Shown: piece after piece, positions 1-5,410 of the stretch
Layout of the letters: each line of letters opens with the position of its first letter
Position numbering within the stretch: the stretch's first letter is position 1
DNA from: JAISJU01 sp031555675
GTDB lineage: Bacteria; Bacteroidota; Bacteroidia; Bacteroidales; Paludibacteraceae
Reading direction: 5' to 3'
Assembly (NCBI GenBank): GCA_031555675.1
Contig: JAVBUB010000068.1
Coordinates: 1 to 5,410, forward strand
DNA length: 5,410 bases
The notes under the pieces: generated by a model
Databases searched by the model: none
The model's input: only the letters and a program-made list of their open reading frames with translations
Told to the model about the DNA's origin: nothing
Program-made: the position numbers and the translations under genes

Positions 1-362
1 AAATTGATGGCACTACCCGAGTAATAATCCTCTTGGTCTTCATTCGTAGTTGTAAAAATACCATCCATATAACTCCAAGTACCTGCATTGGTGTAATCTA
101 AAAATATTTCTACATAAGTTTTATCATTATTGATTGTCAATGTATTATTATCCTCCGTTGTATATACTTTATCCCATACATCTTGATCTCCGTTATAATA
201 TTCATGGCCTTCCTGATGTACGAGTAACCAAGTTCCTATTAAATCTTCCGTTGGATCTTTTTCTTTTTTATTTTCATCTTTTTCGCATGAAATAAAAGAC
301 AGTGTAGCTGTTAATAGCATTAAACCAATTAATAATTTTCTTGTGTAGTTTTTTGTTGTCAT
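1..362 (-). CDS. Lipocalin-like surface lipoprotein, 3' end outside window
   Basis: The first 120 codons are present; the gene runs off the window at base 1. Residues 4-25 form a lipoprotein signal peptide (KNYTRKLL, then a hydrophobic stretch) ending in a lipobox-like FISC with Cys26 as the acylated residue. Just after it, E27 K28 D29 E30 resembles the K-(D/E)2 lipoprotein export signal described in Capnocytophaga, which suggests surface exposure on the outer membrane. A charged linker leads to LIGTW (about residues 41-45), and a GTWSYMDG motif lies about 50 residues later. Paired GTW-type motifs are typical of the small Bacteroidetes lipocalin-like beta-barrel domain. The ligand is unknown. 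The start is the ATG at 362, preceded by an A-run rather than a Shine-Dalgarno, as is usual in this phylum. It has its own promoter, so it is probably not in one unit with the toxin genes upstream. The lipoprotein call is firm; the lipocalin assignment is from motif memory. Confidence 0.82.
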   Translation of the reverse strand, partial: MTTKNYTRKLLIGLMLLTATLSFISCEKDENKKEKDPTEDLIGTWLLVHQEGHEYYNGDQDVWDKVYTTEDNNTLTINNDKTYVEIFLDYTNAGTWSYMDGIFTTTNEDQEDYYSGSAIN

Positions 363-372
363 ATTTTTTTTT

Positions 373-397
373 GCCTGACGCCTCCCTAACGTTCGGC
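373..397 (-). other. Imperfect hairpin in the lipoprotein leader
   Basis: The arms GCCTGACG (373-380) and CGTTCGGC (390-397) pair at six of eight positions around a 9-base loop, making a local GC-rich island in AT-rich DNA. It lies 10 bases before the lipoprotein start codon, separated from it by a run of nine A residues in the transcript. No U-run follows it in either direction, so it is not an intrinsic terminator. It could affect mRNA stability or translation start; no function is shown. Confidence 0.35.
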
Positions 398-496
398 ATT
401 AAGAATTTTAATTAAAGCATAAGGAGAGTTAAGTTTTACTTTGGCATGATTGAAATGTAAAATTTAATATGCTTTTTATATTTTTTATATTGTTTG

Positions 497-527
497 CAAA
501 GGTAAAAATATTTTTCAAATTATCAAA
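497..527 (-). promoter_or_regulatory. Bacteroidetes-type promoter for the lipoprotein gene
   Basis: Read on the minus strand, TTTG (527-524) is followed by exactly 19 bases and then TACCTTTG (504-497). This fits the -33 TTTG and -7 TAnnTTTG consensus of the primary sigma factor of Bacteroidetes with normal spacing. Transcription would start a few bases below 497, giving a leader of about 125-130 bases that contains the hairpin at 373-397. No operator is recognisable. Confidence 0.6.
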
Positions 528-740
528 CGATTGATTGTTAATTTAATGAAATAATTTGAAAATGAAAACTTTATTGAGTCATCGACTATCGAGTTGTCAC
601 AAATATTAAACCTCATGATTGCAGATTCATAATATCAATGATAATAAAAAAGATGAATTCCTAAATAGCTGAGTTTTTATGTACAATTAACAATAGCATC
701 TTGTACGATAGATATATAACAAGAAACTCTTCATTATAAA

Positions 741-1025
741 TTAGATAAATATTATCATGACCATTAAAAACAGAATCATGCAAGTAATAGCTATGCTGAT
801 AAATATACATTTCCATAAATCTTCCCAATATTGTATTGAATCTACATATTTATCTCTTGGATACAATAAATGATATATCTTCATAGAAATCAATTTCAAT
901 ATACTTACTATCAATATAAACATGACAAATAAAGACATGCTTATTATTTCACAAGAGAACAATAAATAAAATAAAATAAACAATTCTAATAAATTACACA
1001 CACAATATCCAAAATAAAAATCCAT
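741..1025 (-). CDS. Small membrane protein, possible immunity protein or 3' half of a split gene
   Basis: A 94-residue, very hydrophobic protein that I do not recognise. Likely membrane segments are about residues 11-24, 27-47 and 72-93. The only clearly polar stretch is a loop at about 49-71 (KIYHLLYPRDKYVDSIQ and then WEDLWK). It starts at an ATG inside the 3' end of the upstream ORF, overlapping it by 32 bases in the +1 frame, with no ribosome site of its own. Its first ten residues look like out-of-frame reading of the neighbour's coding sequence. It may therefore be the continuation of that ORF rather than a separate gene. It sits downstream of the toxin gene on the same strand in equally AT-rich DNA (16 G/C in 60 at 781-840), where polymorphic-toxin loci carry immunity genes. 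The immunity role is inference from position and membrane nature. Confidence 0.55.
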   Translation of the reverse strand: MDFYFGYCVCNLLELFILFYLLFSCEIISMSLFVMFILIVSILKLISMKIYHLLYPRDKYVDSIQYWEDLWKCIFISIAITCMILFLMVMIIFI

Positions 1026-1251
1026 TCTTAAATTTTTTCATTTTGTATACTATTTGACTGGTAAAACAAAAAAGAAAAGATACAAATATTGCTCCACAAT
1101 ATATAATGACATTCATTAATGCCATTTCTCGATACCCTAAATAAATAGCTTCTTTTAATAATCCTGTAAAAAAAAACAAAAGTAACAAATTGCAATTTAT
1201 TACTGTCAGCAATAAACCCATTATAGGATATTTTTTTATTAAATTTTTCAT
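994..1251 (-). CDS. Small membrane protein, possible immunity protein or 5' half of a split gene
   Basis: An 85-residue protein with a short basic N terminus (MKNLIKKYP), two clear membrane segments (about residues 10-32 and 46-68), a basic loop (YKMKKFKN) and the start of a third hydrophobic stretch (GFLFWILCV) that is cut off by the stop codon. The start ATG is 75 bases below the toxin stop, so co-transcription with the toxin is likely; I saw no promoter in the gap. A membrane helix ending at the C terminus after nine residues is odd. It becomes a normal helix if reading continues into the overlapping downstream frame, giving a protein of about 170 residues with about five membrane segments. 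No family was recognised. Immunity is inferred from its place just after a toxin module. Confidence 0.6.
   Translation of the reverse strand: MKNLIKKYPIMGLLLTVINCNLLLLFFFTGLLKEAIYLGYREMALMNVIIYCGAIFVSFLFCFTSQIVYKMKKFKNGFLFWILCV
997..1004. repeat. (CA)4 dinucleotide run at the frame break
   Basis: Four CA units (TG on the coding strand) sit directly before the TAA stop of the upstream membrane ORF. Adding one TG unit would turn ATA-TTG-TGT-GTG-TAA into an open reading that enters the downstream ORF frame. Slippage, a sequencing indel or a fixed mutation here would explain the two overlapping ORFs. Confidence 0.6.
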
Positions 1252-1267
1252 CTATTCTAAATTTTGC

Positions 1268-1290
1268 AAATAATTGTAATGCAATTACTT
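1268..1290 (-). other. Short AT-rich hairpin between toxin and membrane ORF
   Basis: TAATTG (1271-1276) and CAATTA (1282-1287) are a perfect inverted repeat with a 5-base loop. The stem extends by two more pairs beyond one mismatch. It lies in the 75-base gap after the toxin stop. The bases that follow on the transcript (TTTGCAAAATTT) are not a strong U-run, so I do not call it a terminator; it could slightly reduce read-through. AT-rich inverted repeats of this length also arise by chance. Confidence 0.25.
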
Positions 1291-1326
1291 AATTTGATTT
1301 TTTACAAAACTTATAAAAATTTCATA

Positions 1327-4038
1327 CTATTTTTTTCTGGTTAATTTGAATTCCCAAAATTGTATGTTACTCTTTATAATCTTATTACTTTCTATATAAT
1401 ATTTTGTATCTGCCTTTGTGTTTTTTAAATATTTTTCTGTATCAGCTACGATACCATCTGCATCTTCGGTTGGTGTAAAAGTCGATTTGGCTATGCTTGC
1501 TGCATTCTCATTAATATACTTTATTGGTATATAAAAAGTGATATTTCTGTCATCTGATGTTTTTAGTTTCTTAATTTCATAATTCAGAATGCCATCTAAT
1601 CTGTTTATTGTTGTATATTTTACATAATCAATTAAGTCATTCATTTTATTATGTATAATATTATTTTTTACTTCTGAATTGACATTATACTTTATTGATA
1701 AAAGTTCTATCAAATTATCTGTATACAATAAATATAATTTAGTCCTTTCAACAATATTATCGGGACTGTAATCTCCAAATTTAGTATCCCAAGAATGCCC
1801 TGAAGTAAAACAATTTATTTGGTCTGCACCATACATTCTAAAATTATTTTGAATAGCATTAGGTAAATATCCCAAAATATTCTCAACACAAGTTTCCCAT
1901 TTTAATGTATATGCAAAATGAGAACCATGTATACCTTGTAATAAAAAATCAATAAAGTTATGAACTAATTCTTCTTTTGAAAAAACAGTTTCAATTTTAC
2001 CATTCTCTCTTATGTTGTATTGTAGATTTCCCAATCCATAGGGTGTTTGTGTCAAACTTAAATTACAGTCATAAATAAATTTACTATCAAAATTTAGTTT
2101 ATGAATATAGTTATCTATAGCTTGAATATAGTTTTTTAAACTCACATTTATTGTTAAACCTTCCTTATCATGGTCTATTTTAAAATGAGCAAAATTATCT
2201 CCAAACCTATGTAACAAATATAATAGCGAAGTTTCATCTGTATGAGTTTTGATCATAGCATATGCTGTTACAGCCAATTCAACTCCATGATAACCTCCAG
2301 TCAAAGCATGATATCGTTGTTGTAAGCCTCCTTTTGTCCATGTATCTCGTTCTTGCATTTCCATATCAGAAATTACGTAACTATCCGGCTCTTCCGCTGC
2401 CTTTCCTAATTTTAATGCAGTTGCTTCATCCAATCCCATCATCAACGCCACCAACTGTACCGTATAATAATGCCCATCCGTCGTCCACATCCCCTCCTCA
2501 TCCTTATCAAACACCGCATTAAACACCGCCGGATTATATATCTGATCCCATTGCCATTTGGCAATATGAGTACCATTACTATAATCCATCAGGTTATTGG
2601 TGGTACCTTGGGTAGCTACAGCCGCCTTACCATACACTTTATCAAAGGTATGGCAAAGCTTGAACTTACCGTGGCCAAGCTCATGAGCAATACCTGCTCC
2701 TAAAGGTTTGAGCTTATCTGTATACACATAACCGAACTGGTTACCGCGAGGCATAAAACCGGCTATATCGCGCCCATTGCCGGCATTGCTCTTTTTCATT
2801 ATGAACACATAACAGGCGGTATTGTCGTATTCATTGCCTAACTGCCGGATGAATCGGCGGTTAATGGACTGCATCTTTTCGTTGTAGGCATCGAGTAAGC
2901 TGCTGTTCTTCTCAAAGAGGTTTTCCAAGGTGTCTTTTTCTACATGGAAATTTTCATATTCGCCTACTTCCCAAGTAATGCCCACCGGGTTATAAATCTG
3001 GTTGAGTTCTTTTTCTATTGTGCTTTTATCATAGTTGCCGCCCAAATCTACCAGTACTACTTTATGGGTTTGGGGCGTACGGGTATCAATATAGAGTTTA
3101 CCGAGTACCCAGTAATCTTTTGCCCCATCGGGATGAAGAGCGTAGAGATCCTGACGGGTATTGTTGCCTCCGGGCATCAGTGTGATGTCATAGCTATGGT
3201 CTTTTTTGTGGTAAGTATGATTCAACAGGGTGCCGGATTGGGTCTTGAAGTATACTTTTTCGGGATCTAACAAGGTGTGGTCGATAATATGAAGCTTTGC
3301 TTTGATGGGTTCGGTATGGTTTTCTCCCATGTATTTCCATTTTACATGGTAATCGGGGCCTATCCGGGGATAAAGAAATTCATCGTTGGTATTCTGGTTG
3401 TATTTAATAATGGATACTTCTTCGTAATAGGGCAGGTATTCATCTAATGTATACTTGGATTCTTTATTGTTCTCAAAGGTGACGATGCCTTTGAGGTAAT
3501 TCAGATTTTTTAAATCAAGGGTGCCATCCAGCGGGCTTTCTTGTTTACCCAGGGGAGTAAGGGTATATTTACCGGTAGGCTGGTTTGTTTTCGGGTCGGT
3601 TTGGGCTTCTACCTGGTATATGGCCCTGGTCTTGTCTTCCAGGGTAAAGGGGAATATGGGAACTCCGGCTTCATTCAACGGTGGTTGTACTTGCCCGATG
3701 GGTTGGTGTGTATTATCATAAAAGGTAATGATATTGACTGTAGAATCGTATTTTATCGTGGGTACGGGTTGTGGTACGGTAAAGTTGACTTGTGTATCAG
3801 GAATAATAATACCTTGGGTAAGTTTGGTGTTTCCTCCCAGGGTAAGTACATCGGCATTGGTAATACCACCGGCTTTGGCATCATATTTGGATTCTATCTT
3901 TCCGCCGATAAGCTTGTTTTCTTCGTTGACGTTGATGTTACTAAAGGTAACGGCCAGTGGAAAGGCGCCGATATAGGGTAGCATGGAATAACCCTCGCCA
4001 CTGAAGGTACCGTTACTTCCGCTTACTTTTGTTATCAT
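1327..4038 (-). CDS. Polymorphic-toxin C-terminal part: carrier region, HELGH metallopeptidase and C-terminal HxxxDxxxH toxin module
   Basis: 903 residues. Residues 1-60 (GSNGTFSGEGY, PLAVTFSNI, GGKIESKYD) match a segment I know from the carrier part of large Bacteroidetes polymorphic toxins, where it lies well inside longer proteins. Residues 60-325 are beta-rich and low in cysteine. Residues 326-515 look like a zincin: AHELGH (H452, E453, H456), a third histidine in LCHTF (H463), and NLMDYSNG (481-488) as a likely Met-turn. It may process the toxin or be an effector. From about residue 550 the coding DNA becomes AT-rich and a new module begins: HRFGDNFAH (H610, D614, H618), HGSH (704-707), MYGADQ and SGHSW (735-750), and SPDNI (758-762). 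This recalls zinc-dependent phospholipase C/HET-C-like alpha-helical domains, but that is a weak fold guess. Residues 790-903 are unassigned. There is no signal peptide, and upstream codons in this frame (…DTITAGGFPV) still look like the family, so the ATG is probably internal to a once longer gene. Candidate immunity ORFs follow. Confidence 0.72.
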   Translation of the reverse strand: MITKVSGSNGTFSGEGYSMLPYIGAFPLAVTFSNINVNEENKLIGGKIESKYDAKAGGITNADVLTLGGNTKLTQGIIIPDTQVNFTVPQPVPTIKYDSTVNIITFYDNTHQPIGQVQPPLNEAGVPIFPFTLEDKTRAIYQVEAQTDPKTNQPTGKYTLTPLGKQESPLDGTLDLKNLNYLKGIVTFENNKESKYTLDEYLPYYEEVSIIKYNQNTNDEFLYPRIGPDYHVKWKYMGENHTEPIKAKLHIIDHTLLDPEKVYFKTQSGTLLNHTYHKKDHSYDITLMPGGNNTRQDLYALHPDGAKDYWVLGKLYIDTRTPQTHKVVLVDLGGNYDKSTIEKELNQIYNPVGITWEVGEYENFHVEKDTLENLFEKNSSLLDAYNEKMQSINRRFIRQLGNEYDNTACYVFIMKKSNAGNGRDIAGFMPRGNQFGYVYTDKLKPLGAGIAHELGHGKFKLCHTFDKVYGKAAVATQGTTNNLMDYSNGTHIAKWQWDQIYNPAVFNAVFDKDEEGMWTTDGHYYTVQLVALMMGLDEATALKLGKAAEEPDSYVISDMEMQERDTWTKGGLQQRYHALTGGYHGVELAVTAYAMIKTHTDETSLLYLLHRFGDNFAHFKIDHDKEGLTINVSLKNYIQAIDNYIHKLNFDSKFIYDCNLSLTQTPYGLGNLQYNIRENGKIETVFSKEELVHNFIDFLLQGIHGSHFAYTLKWETCVENILGYLPNAIQNNFRMYGADQINCFTSGHSWDTKFGDYSPDNIVERTKLYLLYTDNLIELLSIKYNVNSEVKNNIIHNKMNDLIDYVKYTTINRLDGILNYEIKKLKTSDDRNITFYIPIKYINENAASIAKSTFTPTEDADGIVADTEKYLKNTKADTKYYIESNKIIKSNIQFWEFKLTRKK

Positions 4039-4301
4039 AACCGGAAATCCTCCGGCAGTGATGGTATCTTTCCATGATAAGCCACCGTAACCGTTTCAAT
4101 ACCCCGGTGAGGATGCACGCCTACTCCTTGAGGTATCTGGCTTGGAGGAAAAGACATTTTCGCATTATAATCCAACAGGAAAAACGGGCTCATGCGTTGT
4201 TCGTCCATCAGGTTAGGAAAGAAATTATGAACTTTGAAACCATTGCCCACCATGTGGGTACGGGGTGGTAAGAAAATTTGTTCTACATTTTTAGTTTTCA
4301 T
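4035..4301 (-). pseudogene. Pirin N-terminal fragment, truncated by the toxin junction
   Basis: 88 codons, of which the first ~78 are clear pirin (cupin family): GNGFKVHNFFPN (20-30), MSPFFLLDY (37-45) and VHPHRGIETVTVAYHGK (62-78). H63 and H65 correspond to the first two of the four metal ligands (three His, one Glu) of pirin. The other two, and the whole second cupin barrel, are missing, since pirins are usually about 230-290 residues. After K78 the frame reads IPSLPEDFRL and stops; this tail is toxin-carrier DNA read out of frame. I chose the ATG at 4301 over an in-frame TTG at 4307 because MKTKNVEQ is the usual pirin start. The TGA stop overlaps the toxin ATG as ATGA (4038-4035). The fragment cannot be a working pirin; it may act only as a leader for the ORF after it. 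Confidence 0.85.
4064..4074. other. Pirin / toxin-carrier recombination junction
   Basis: On the minus strand, pirin-like reading ends at TAT-CAT-GGA-AAG (YHGK). In another frame, toxin-carrier-like reading begins at AAA-GAT-ACC (KDTITAGGF…). The two share the bases AAAG, so the break can only be placed to a few bases. No insertion sequence end, long terminal repeat or target duplication is visible at the point, which suggests end joining or short-homology recombination, or an assembly chimera. Confidence 0.65.
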
Positions 4302-4370
4302 ATTCAAAAAATAAATGGTTATGTCTTTAATATAAAACGCTTTATTAGAAATAAATGTTCAAGGTATCTT

Positions 4371-4436
4371 CTGCTCGCACGGTTTTGTAAACCGTATGCT
4401 TAATTACGCACCGATTACAAACCGGCGCGAGCGAGA
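4371..4436. repeat. BIME/REP-like compound palindrome
   Basis: A GC-rich stem-loop in AT-rich DNA. The outer arms GCTCGC (4373-4378) and GCGAGC (4427-4432) pair perfectly. CGGTTT (4380-4385) pairs with AAACCG (4419-4424), and after a one-base bulge GTAA (4387-4390) pairs with TTAC (4415-4418). Each half is also a hairpin by itself: ACGGTTT-TGT-AAACCGT (4379-4395) is perfect, and CCGATT-ACA-AACCGG (4411-4425) is nearly so. Two inverted copies of a short hairpin is the form of a BIME, the kind of repeat moved by RAYT (IS200/IS605-like) transposases. It is not a terminator, since no T-run follows and it lies upstream of both flanking genes. Copy number elsewhere in the genome is unknown. Confidence 0.55.
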
Positions 4437-4516
4437 GGACTCTTATTCTAATATTTCACTTTTGAAAAATTTCATCATTATTCGATCTTACTGATGATCT
4501 GAATGTCTGTTAATCT

Positions 4517-4560
4517 GAATATCCCAATATCAAAAAATATCTACGAATATCTCAATATCA
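4517..4560. repeat. Two-copy 16-base direct repeat, 28-base period
   Basis: GAATATCCCAATATCA (4517-4532) recurs as GAATATCTCAATATCA (4545-4560) with one C/T difference. It lies 130-170 bases upstream of etfB, ahead of the proposed -7 box. It could be a duplicated regulator-binding site or a chance AT-rich repeat. Confidence 0.45.
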
Positions 4561-4646
4561 GGTTAAATGTATAACATTAGTTATAAAGTTACGAAAAAAT
4601 TATAAATATTTTCAGCAAAAATTACCTTTTAATCTAATTCAATTAT

Positions 4647-4654
4647 TAAATTTG
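4647..4654 (+). promoter_or_regulatory. Probable -7 box of etfB
   Basis: TAAATTTG matches the Bacteroidetes -7 consensus TAnnTTTG exactly and ends 35 bases before the etfB ATG, giving a short A-rich leader. The -33 box is poor: only TTTT (4627-4630) is near the expected place and its spacing is short. Such leaders without a Shine-Dalgarno are normal in this phylum. Confidence 0.4.
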
Positions 4655-4689
4655 CCAGTTCAAAAACAGAAATACCTAAAAATAATAAT

Positions 4690-5410
4690 ATGAGTTTAAA
4701 CATTGTAGTTCTTGCAAAACAAGTTCCGGACACCAGAAACGTAGGAAAAGATGCGATGAAAGCCGACGGAACGGTAAACCGCGCCGCCCTTCCTGCTATT
4801 TTTAACCCGGAAGATTTGAATGCGTTGGAACAAGCGCTTCGTTTGAAGGACAAATTTCCCGGTTCAACAGTTAGTATCTTAACCATGGGTCCGGCCCGTG
4901 CAGCGGAAGTGATCCGCGAAAGTTTATACAGAGGAGCTGATAACGGATACCTGTTGAGTGGACGCGAATTTGCAGGTTCGGATACATTGGCTACTTCTTA
5001 TGCCCTATCCTGTGCTATCCGCAATTTTCCTAAAGTAGATATTATCGTTTGCGGACGTCAGGCTATCGATGGAGATACTGCACAAGTAGGTCCACAGGTT
5101 GCCGAAAAATTAGGATTGTCTCAAATTACCTATGCCGAAGAAATTCTTGATGTAAAAAGCAATAAAATTACCGTTAAACGCCGTTTGGAAAATGGAATTG
5201 AGGTGGTAGAAGGAAAACTTCCGTTGGTATTAACCGTTAACGGTTCTGCTCCCGATTGCCGTCCACGCAACGCCAAACTTACCATGAAGTTTAAACGCGC
5301 CATGACACCTACCGAAAAACAAGAATCGGATGTTGATTACACAGGTGTTTTCGAAGCAAACCCATACCTGAACATAACAGAATGGAGTGTAAACGATATC
5401 AAACACGATC
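4690..5410 (+). CDS. etfB: Electron transfer flavoprotein beta subunit, 3' end outside window
   Basis: 240 codons of a protein usually 250-290 residues long, so perhaps 20-50 residues are missing. It begins with the typical ETF-beta strand SLNIVVLAKQVPDT (2-15). NRAALPAIFNPEDLNALEQAL (30-50) and TMGPARAAEVIRESLYRGAD (65-84) follow as expected. CGRQAIDGDTAQVGPQ (121-136) is the nucleotide-binding loop that holds AMP in classical ETFs and a second FAD in bifurcating ones. VKRRLENGIE then VVEGKLPLVLT (162-182) matches the ETF-beta signature, with N168 in place of an expected G/D/E. The EtfA/EtfB heterodimer takes electrons from cytoplasmic acyl-CoA dehydrogenases; etfA and often an acyl-CoA dehydrogenase usually follow in Bacteroidetes, here beyond the window. 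The ATG at 4690 places the conserved N terminus correctly. The gene is divergent from the pirin fragment and has more GC-rich codons than the toxin C-terminal module, as expected for a resident gene. Confidence 0.95.
   Translation, partial: MSLNIVVLAKQVPDTRNVGKDAMKADGTVNRAALPAIFNPEDLNALEQALRLKDKFPGSTVSILTMGPARAAEVIRESLYRGADNGYLLSGREFAGSDTLATSYALSCAIRNFPKVDIIVCGRQAIDGDTAQVGPQVAEKLGLSQITYAEEILDVKSNKITVKRRLENGIEVVEGKLPLVLTVNGSAPDCRPRNAKLTMKFKRAMTPTEKQESDVDYTGVFEANPYLNITEWSVNDIKHD

Larger units (their letters stand above)
363..740. other. Intergenic region, no gene seen
   Basis: This 378-base gap separates the small membrane ORFs from the lipoprotein gene. It holds the lipoprotein promoter and leader. 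It also has a perfect 6-base inverted repeat, GTACAA (681-686) and TTGTAC (701-706), with a 14-base loop, about 35 bases past the last membrane-ORF stop. No T-run follows the repeat, so it is at best a weak transcript end. I found no remnant of the missing pirin 3' half here and no convincing RNA gene. Confidence 0.5.
4302..4689. other. Divergent intergenic region between pirin fragment and etfB
   Basis: This 388-base AT-rich gap separates two divergent genes and should hold both their promoters. It contains the double palindrome at 4371-4436, a direct repeat at 4517-4560 and a -7 box for etfB. For the pirin fragment I found no convincing TAnnTTTG box; TACCTTGA at 4367-4360 on the minus strand is only a near match. 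No protein or RNA gene was recognised. Confidence 0.5.

Noticed and set aside
373..397. attC-like site, because of GCCTGACG…CTAACGTTCGGC
   Set aside because: The core GTTRRRY / RYYYAAC sequences do not match and lie in the wrong order and spacing; no integrase or cassette array is visible.
681..706. Intrinsic terminator after the membrane ORFs (GTACAA…TTGTAC)
   Set aside because: The stem is short and AT-rich with a 14-base loop, and no T-run follows on either strand.
2262..3981. Several plus-strand open frames of 66-146 codons opposite the toxin gene
   Set aside because: They lie antisense to a long coding region with recognisable domains, have no family motifs, and are as expected for shadows of the GC-richer carrier region.
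4074..4271. Plus-strand open frame of 65 codons
   Set aside because: It is the antisense of the clearly recognised pirin fragment and shows no protein-like motif.
4299..4307. TTG at 4307 as the start of the pirin fragment
   Set aside because: The ATG two codons later gives the usual pirin N terminus MKTKNVEQ, and nothing supports the TTG.
4371..4436. Bidirectional terminator or tRNA-like RNA
   Set aside because: Both neighbouring genes are transcribed away from it, no T-run follows, and the arms do not form a cloverleaf.
4629..4886. Minus-strand open frame of 85 codons
   Set aside because: It is the antisense of the etfB 5' end, and etfB is unambiguous.

Overview
The window looks like a Bacteroidota chromosome, probably Bacteroidales. 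The evidence is AT-rich intergenic DNA, start codons without Shine-Dalgarno sequences, promoter boxes of the Bacteroidetes type (TTTG near -33, TAnnTTTG near -7), a lipoprotein with a charged post-cysteine tail, and an EtfB of Bacteroidetes type. The order assignment is inference; no rRNA or other marker is present.

Layout. Bases 1-362 (minus) hold the 5' end of a lipocalin-like surface lipoprotein gene with its own promoter at 497-527. Bases 741-1251 (minus) hold two overlapping small membrane ORFs that may be one gene split by a dinucleotide slip. Bases 1327-4038 (minus) hold a 903-residue protein with a conserved N-terminal adhesin/toxin-carrier region, a zinc metallopeptidase motif (HELGH) and an AT-rich C-terminal module with an HxxxDxxxH metal-binding motif. 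I read it as the C-terminal part of a Bacteroidetes polymorphic toxin. Bases 4035-4301 (minus) hold the first ~78 codons of a pirin gene, cut off where toxin-carrier sequence begins. Bases 4302-4689 are a divergent intergenic region with a BIME/REP-like double palindrome and a short direct repeat. Bases 4690-5410 (plus) hold most of etfB.

How the parts fit together. The main event is a junction near 4064-4074, where a pirin gene runs into the middle of a polymorphic-toxin gene on the same strand. The pirin frame ends in an ATGA overlap with the first ATG of the toxin ORF, so toxin translation could be coupled to the pirin fragment. The toxin ORF has no signal peptide, so it is probably a displaced or orphan fragment, although 903 codons remain open. 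Its base composition falls sharply near 2390, at the likely border between carrier and toxin module, and the AT-rich composition continues into the small membrane ORFs. That is the usual layout of a swapped toxin-immunity cassette. A lipid-attacking toxin with membrane-embedded immunity would be consistent with this, but it is inference. EtfB and the lipoprotein appear to be unrelated resident genes.
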